The notes under the pieces are model-generated. The model was not told where the DNA came from. It did no database searches and saw only the letters and a list, made by a program, of their open reading frames with translations. Positions 5,505 through 6,330 of a stretch of DNA of 6,330 bases are shown here, piece by piece. The position numbers and the translations under genes were made by a program. The first letter of the stretch is position 1. The number at the start of each line of letters is the position of its first letter. Origin of the DNA: Dehalococcoidia bacterium (GTDB taxonomy: Bacteria > Chloroflexota > Dehalococcoidia > Lucifugimonadales > SHYF01); NCBI GenBank assembly GCA_009692985.1, contig SHYF01000103.1, positions 1 to 6,330 on the forward strand, in the 5' to 3' direction.

Positions 5505-5615
5505 CGGCTGAGGGCTGCCTACGCCTCAGCTTCCAAACGTGTCGCCTGGTTTGATGCCAGAACTGCGAATGAAATCGGCCGCCGAGACCTTCGCGCTCCC
5601 GGCAGCCCTCAGCCG
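5505..5615. repeat. Perfect 15-bp inverted repeat around the formyltransferase 3' end
   Basis: CGGCTGAGGGCTGCC at 5505-5519 and its exact reverse complement GGCAGCCCTCAGCCG at 5601-5615 flank 81 bases. One arm lies inside the formyltransferase gene, where it encodes RLRAA, and the other lies just past its stop. A shorter stem, GCTGAGG (5507-5513) with CCTCAGC (5524-5530), competes with it and could act as a weak terminator across the stop codon. Perfect pairing at this length and distance is unlikely by chance. Confidence 0.6.
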
Positions 5616-6330
5616 CTTCACCAGCAACGCGCCGCCGACAAGGGCGATCTCAAGCCCCTGGTCCGAGGCCACAAGCACCTCTCCGGGCTTGCTACTGGTG
5701 GCGCCCGGAATCAGCTTACAGTCGAAGATTTCCATGCGCTCGCCCCGGTATGTGGTGGCCGCCCCCGGCTGCGGGTCGGCCCCACGCACCAGGTCATACA
5801 CCTGCTGTGCCTTCTTGCTCCAGTTAACTGCCGCGTGCCCACTAATGAAGATGGGATCGTAGGTTGCCTGGGACTCGTCCTGAGGAATACGGGGCGACCG
5901 GTCCTGCTCCACCAGCTCCACCGACTCCATGAGTGCCTCCACGCCCAGTGGAAAAAGCTTGTTGAAGTAGAGAGTACCCAGCGTATCGTCGGGGGCTATT
6001 TCTACCTGCTTCTGCAACAGGACAGGCCCGGTATCTATCCCACTGTCGGGCCAGAAGATTGTCAGGCCAGTCGTAGTCTCGCCCATCGCAATGGCCCAGT
6101 TGATTGCGCTTGCGCCGCGATGCCTGGGCAGGAGCGAGGGATGGTACTGGATGGTACCCAGGCGAGGCACGGCTAGCAACTTCTTGGAAAGAATGTCAGT
6201 CACGAATGCCATCACTCCCAGGTCGGGCTTCCACCCTGCGAACCGCTGGTAGGCCTCGTCGTGCTTTAGCTCCGAAGTGGGTAGCCAGGGAATACTGTTT
6301 ACCAGGGCCGCCTTTTTCAATGTGTCCACC
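5526..6330 (-). CDS. Formyltransferase family protein (Fmt / 10-formyl-THF hydrolase-like), 5' end beyond window
   Basis: The 267 residues present cover most of a formyltransferase; the reading frame runs off the right edge. A GTG at 6329 is probably an internal Val. The folate/active-site block is GTIQYHPSLLPRHRGASAINW (58-78), with catalytic His63 followed by Asp99 in SGIDTGP. Their 36-residue spacing equals that of His108/Asp144 in E. coli Fmt, which implies about 44 residues are missing and a whole protein near 311. Position 61 is Gln where Fmt has the catalytic Asn106. The block YHPSLLPRHRGASAINW is, from memory, closer to the hydrolase domain of 10-formyl-THF dehydrogenase (ALDH1L). A C-terminal OB-like domain (about 150-267: AAVNWSKKAQQVYDLVRG, then GERMEIFDCKLIPG) follows as in Fmt. 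It acts on 10-formyl-THF in the cytoplasm. The acceptor is uncertain: initiator Met-tRNA, water or a sugar/amine. Confidence 0.87.
   Translation of the reverse strand, partial: VDTLKKAALVNSIPWLPTSELKHDEAYQRFAGWKPDLGVMAFVTDILSKKLLAVPRLGTIQYHPSLLPRHRGASAINWAIAMGETTTGLTIFWPDSGIDTGPVLLQKQVEIAPDDTLGTLYFNKLFPLGVEALMESVELVEQDRSPRIPQDESQATYDPIFISGHAAVNWSKKAQQVYDLVRGADPQPGAATTYRGERMEIFDCKLIPGATSSKPGEVLVASDQGLEIALVGGALLVKRLRAAGSAKVSAADFIRSSGIKPGDTFGS

Noticed and set aside
5481..6176. 231-codon plus-strand open frame opposite the formyltransferase
   Set aside because: The opposite frame carries unmistakable formyltransferase motifs; this is its antisense shadow.
1..6330. tRNA genes, CRISPR arrays, transposases and attachment sites
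   Set aside because: I looked for cloverleaf arms with TTCRA loops, regularly spaced repeats, and transposase motifs, and saw none.

Overview
The window is a GC-rich bacterial segment with seven recognisable protein genes (two cut by the window edges) and one unfamiliar gene. The gene styles are a small carboxymuconolactone-decarboxylase-like protein, paired short-chain dehydrogenases, a Gly-rich MFS carrier whose central loop carries RDLPESLGLLPDG, and a formyltransferase with an HPSLLPRHRGASAINW motif. Together with a short palindrome that translates in one frame as HGELVEP, they suggest a Chloroflexota genome of the Dehalococcoidia/SAR202 kind. That placement is inference from remembered family styles, not a database result.

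Layout. Positions 1-64 (minus) hold the first 21 codons of an enoyl-CoA hydratase/isomerase with a clear ribosome binding site. A divergent gap of about 508 bases follows, with no convincing gene but several short phased repeats. On the plus strand comes a likely operon: a CMD/AhpD-like protein (573-884), a classical SDR (1020-1829) and a second SDR (1929-2708). A REP-like palindrome lies between the two SDRs, and an 11-bp tandem duplication sits on the last stop codon. Convergent to this is a minus-strand pair: an unrecognised 217-residue protein (3314-3967) followed by a small two-TM protein with a PH-like domain (2757-3260). A 186-base divergent gap then leads to a 12-TM major facilitator transporter (4154-5455, plus). 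A convergent formyltransferase (5526 to the right edge, minus) lacks roughly its first 44 residues.

How the genes may work together. The ECH, the CMD-like protein and the two SDRs are the usual parts of a CoA-thioester or ring/side-chain catabolic locus: hydration, dehydrogenation, and isomerisation or decarboxylation. The MFS carrier is of the monocarboxylate/oxalate-formate type and could import an organic acid. The substrate cannot be read from the sequence. The formyltransferase has the catalytic His and Asp but Gln where methionyl-tRNA formyltransferase has Asn, which brings it closer to the hydrolase domain of 10-formyl-THF dehydrogenase. No RNA gene, CRISPR array, transposase, phage gene or transcription factor was seen. 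No clearly new system stands out. The points most worth a second look are the unfamiliar 217-residue protein with its PH-domain partner, the altered formyltransferase active site, the second SDR's altered cofactor motifs, and two inverted-repeat structures.
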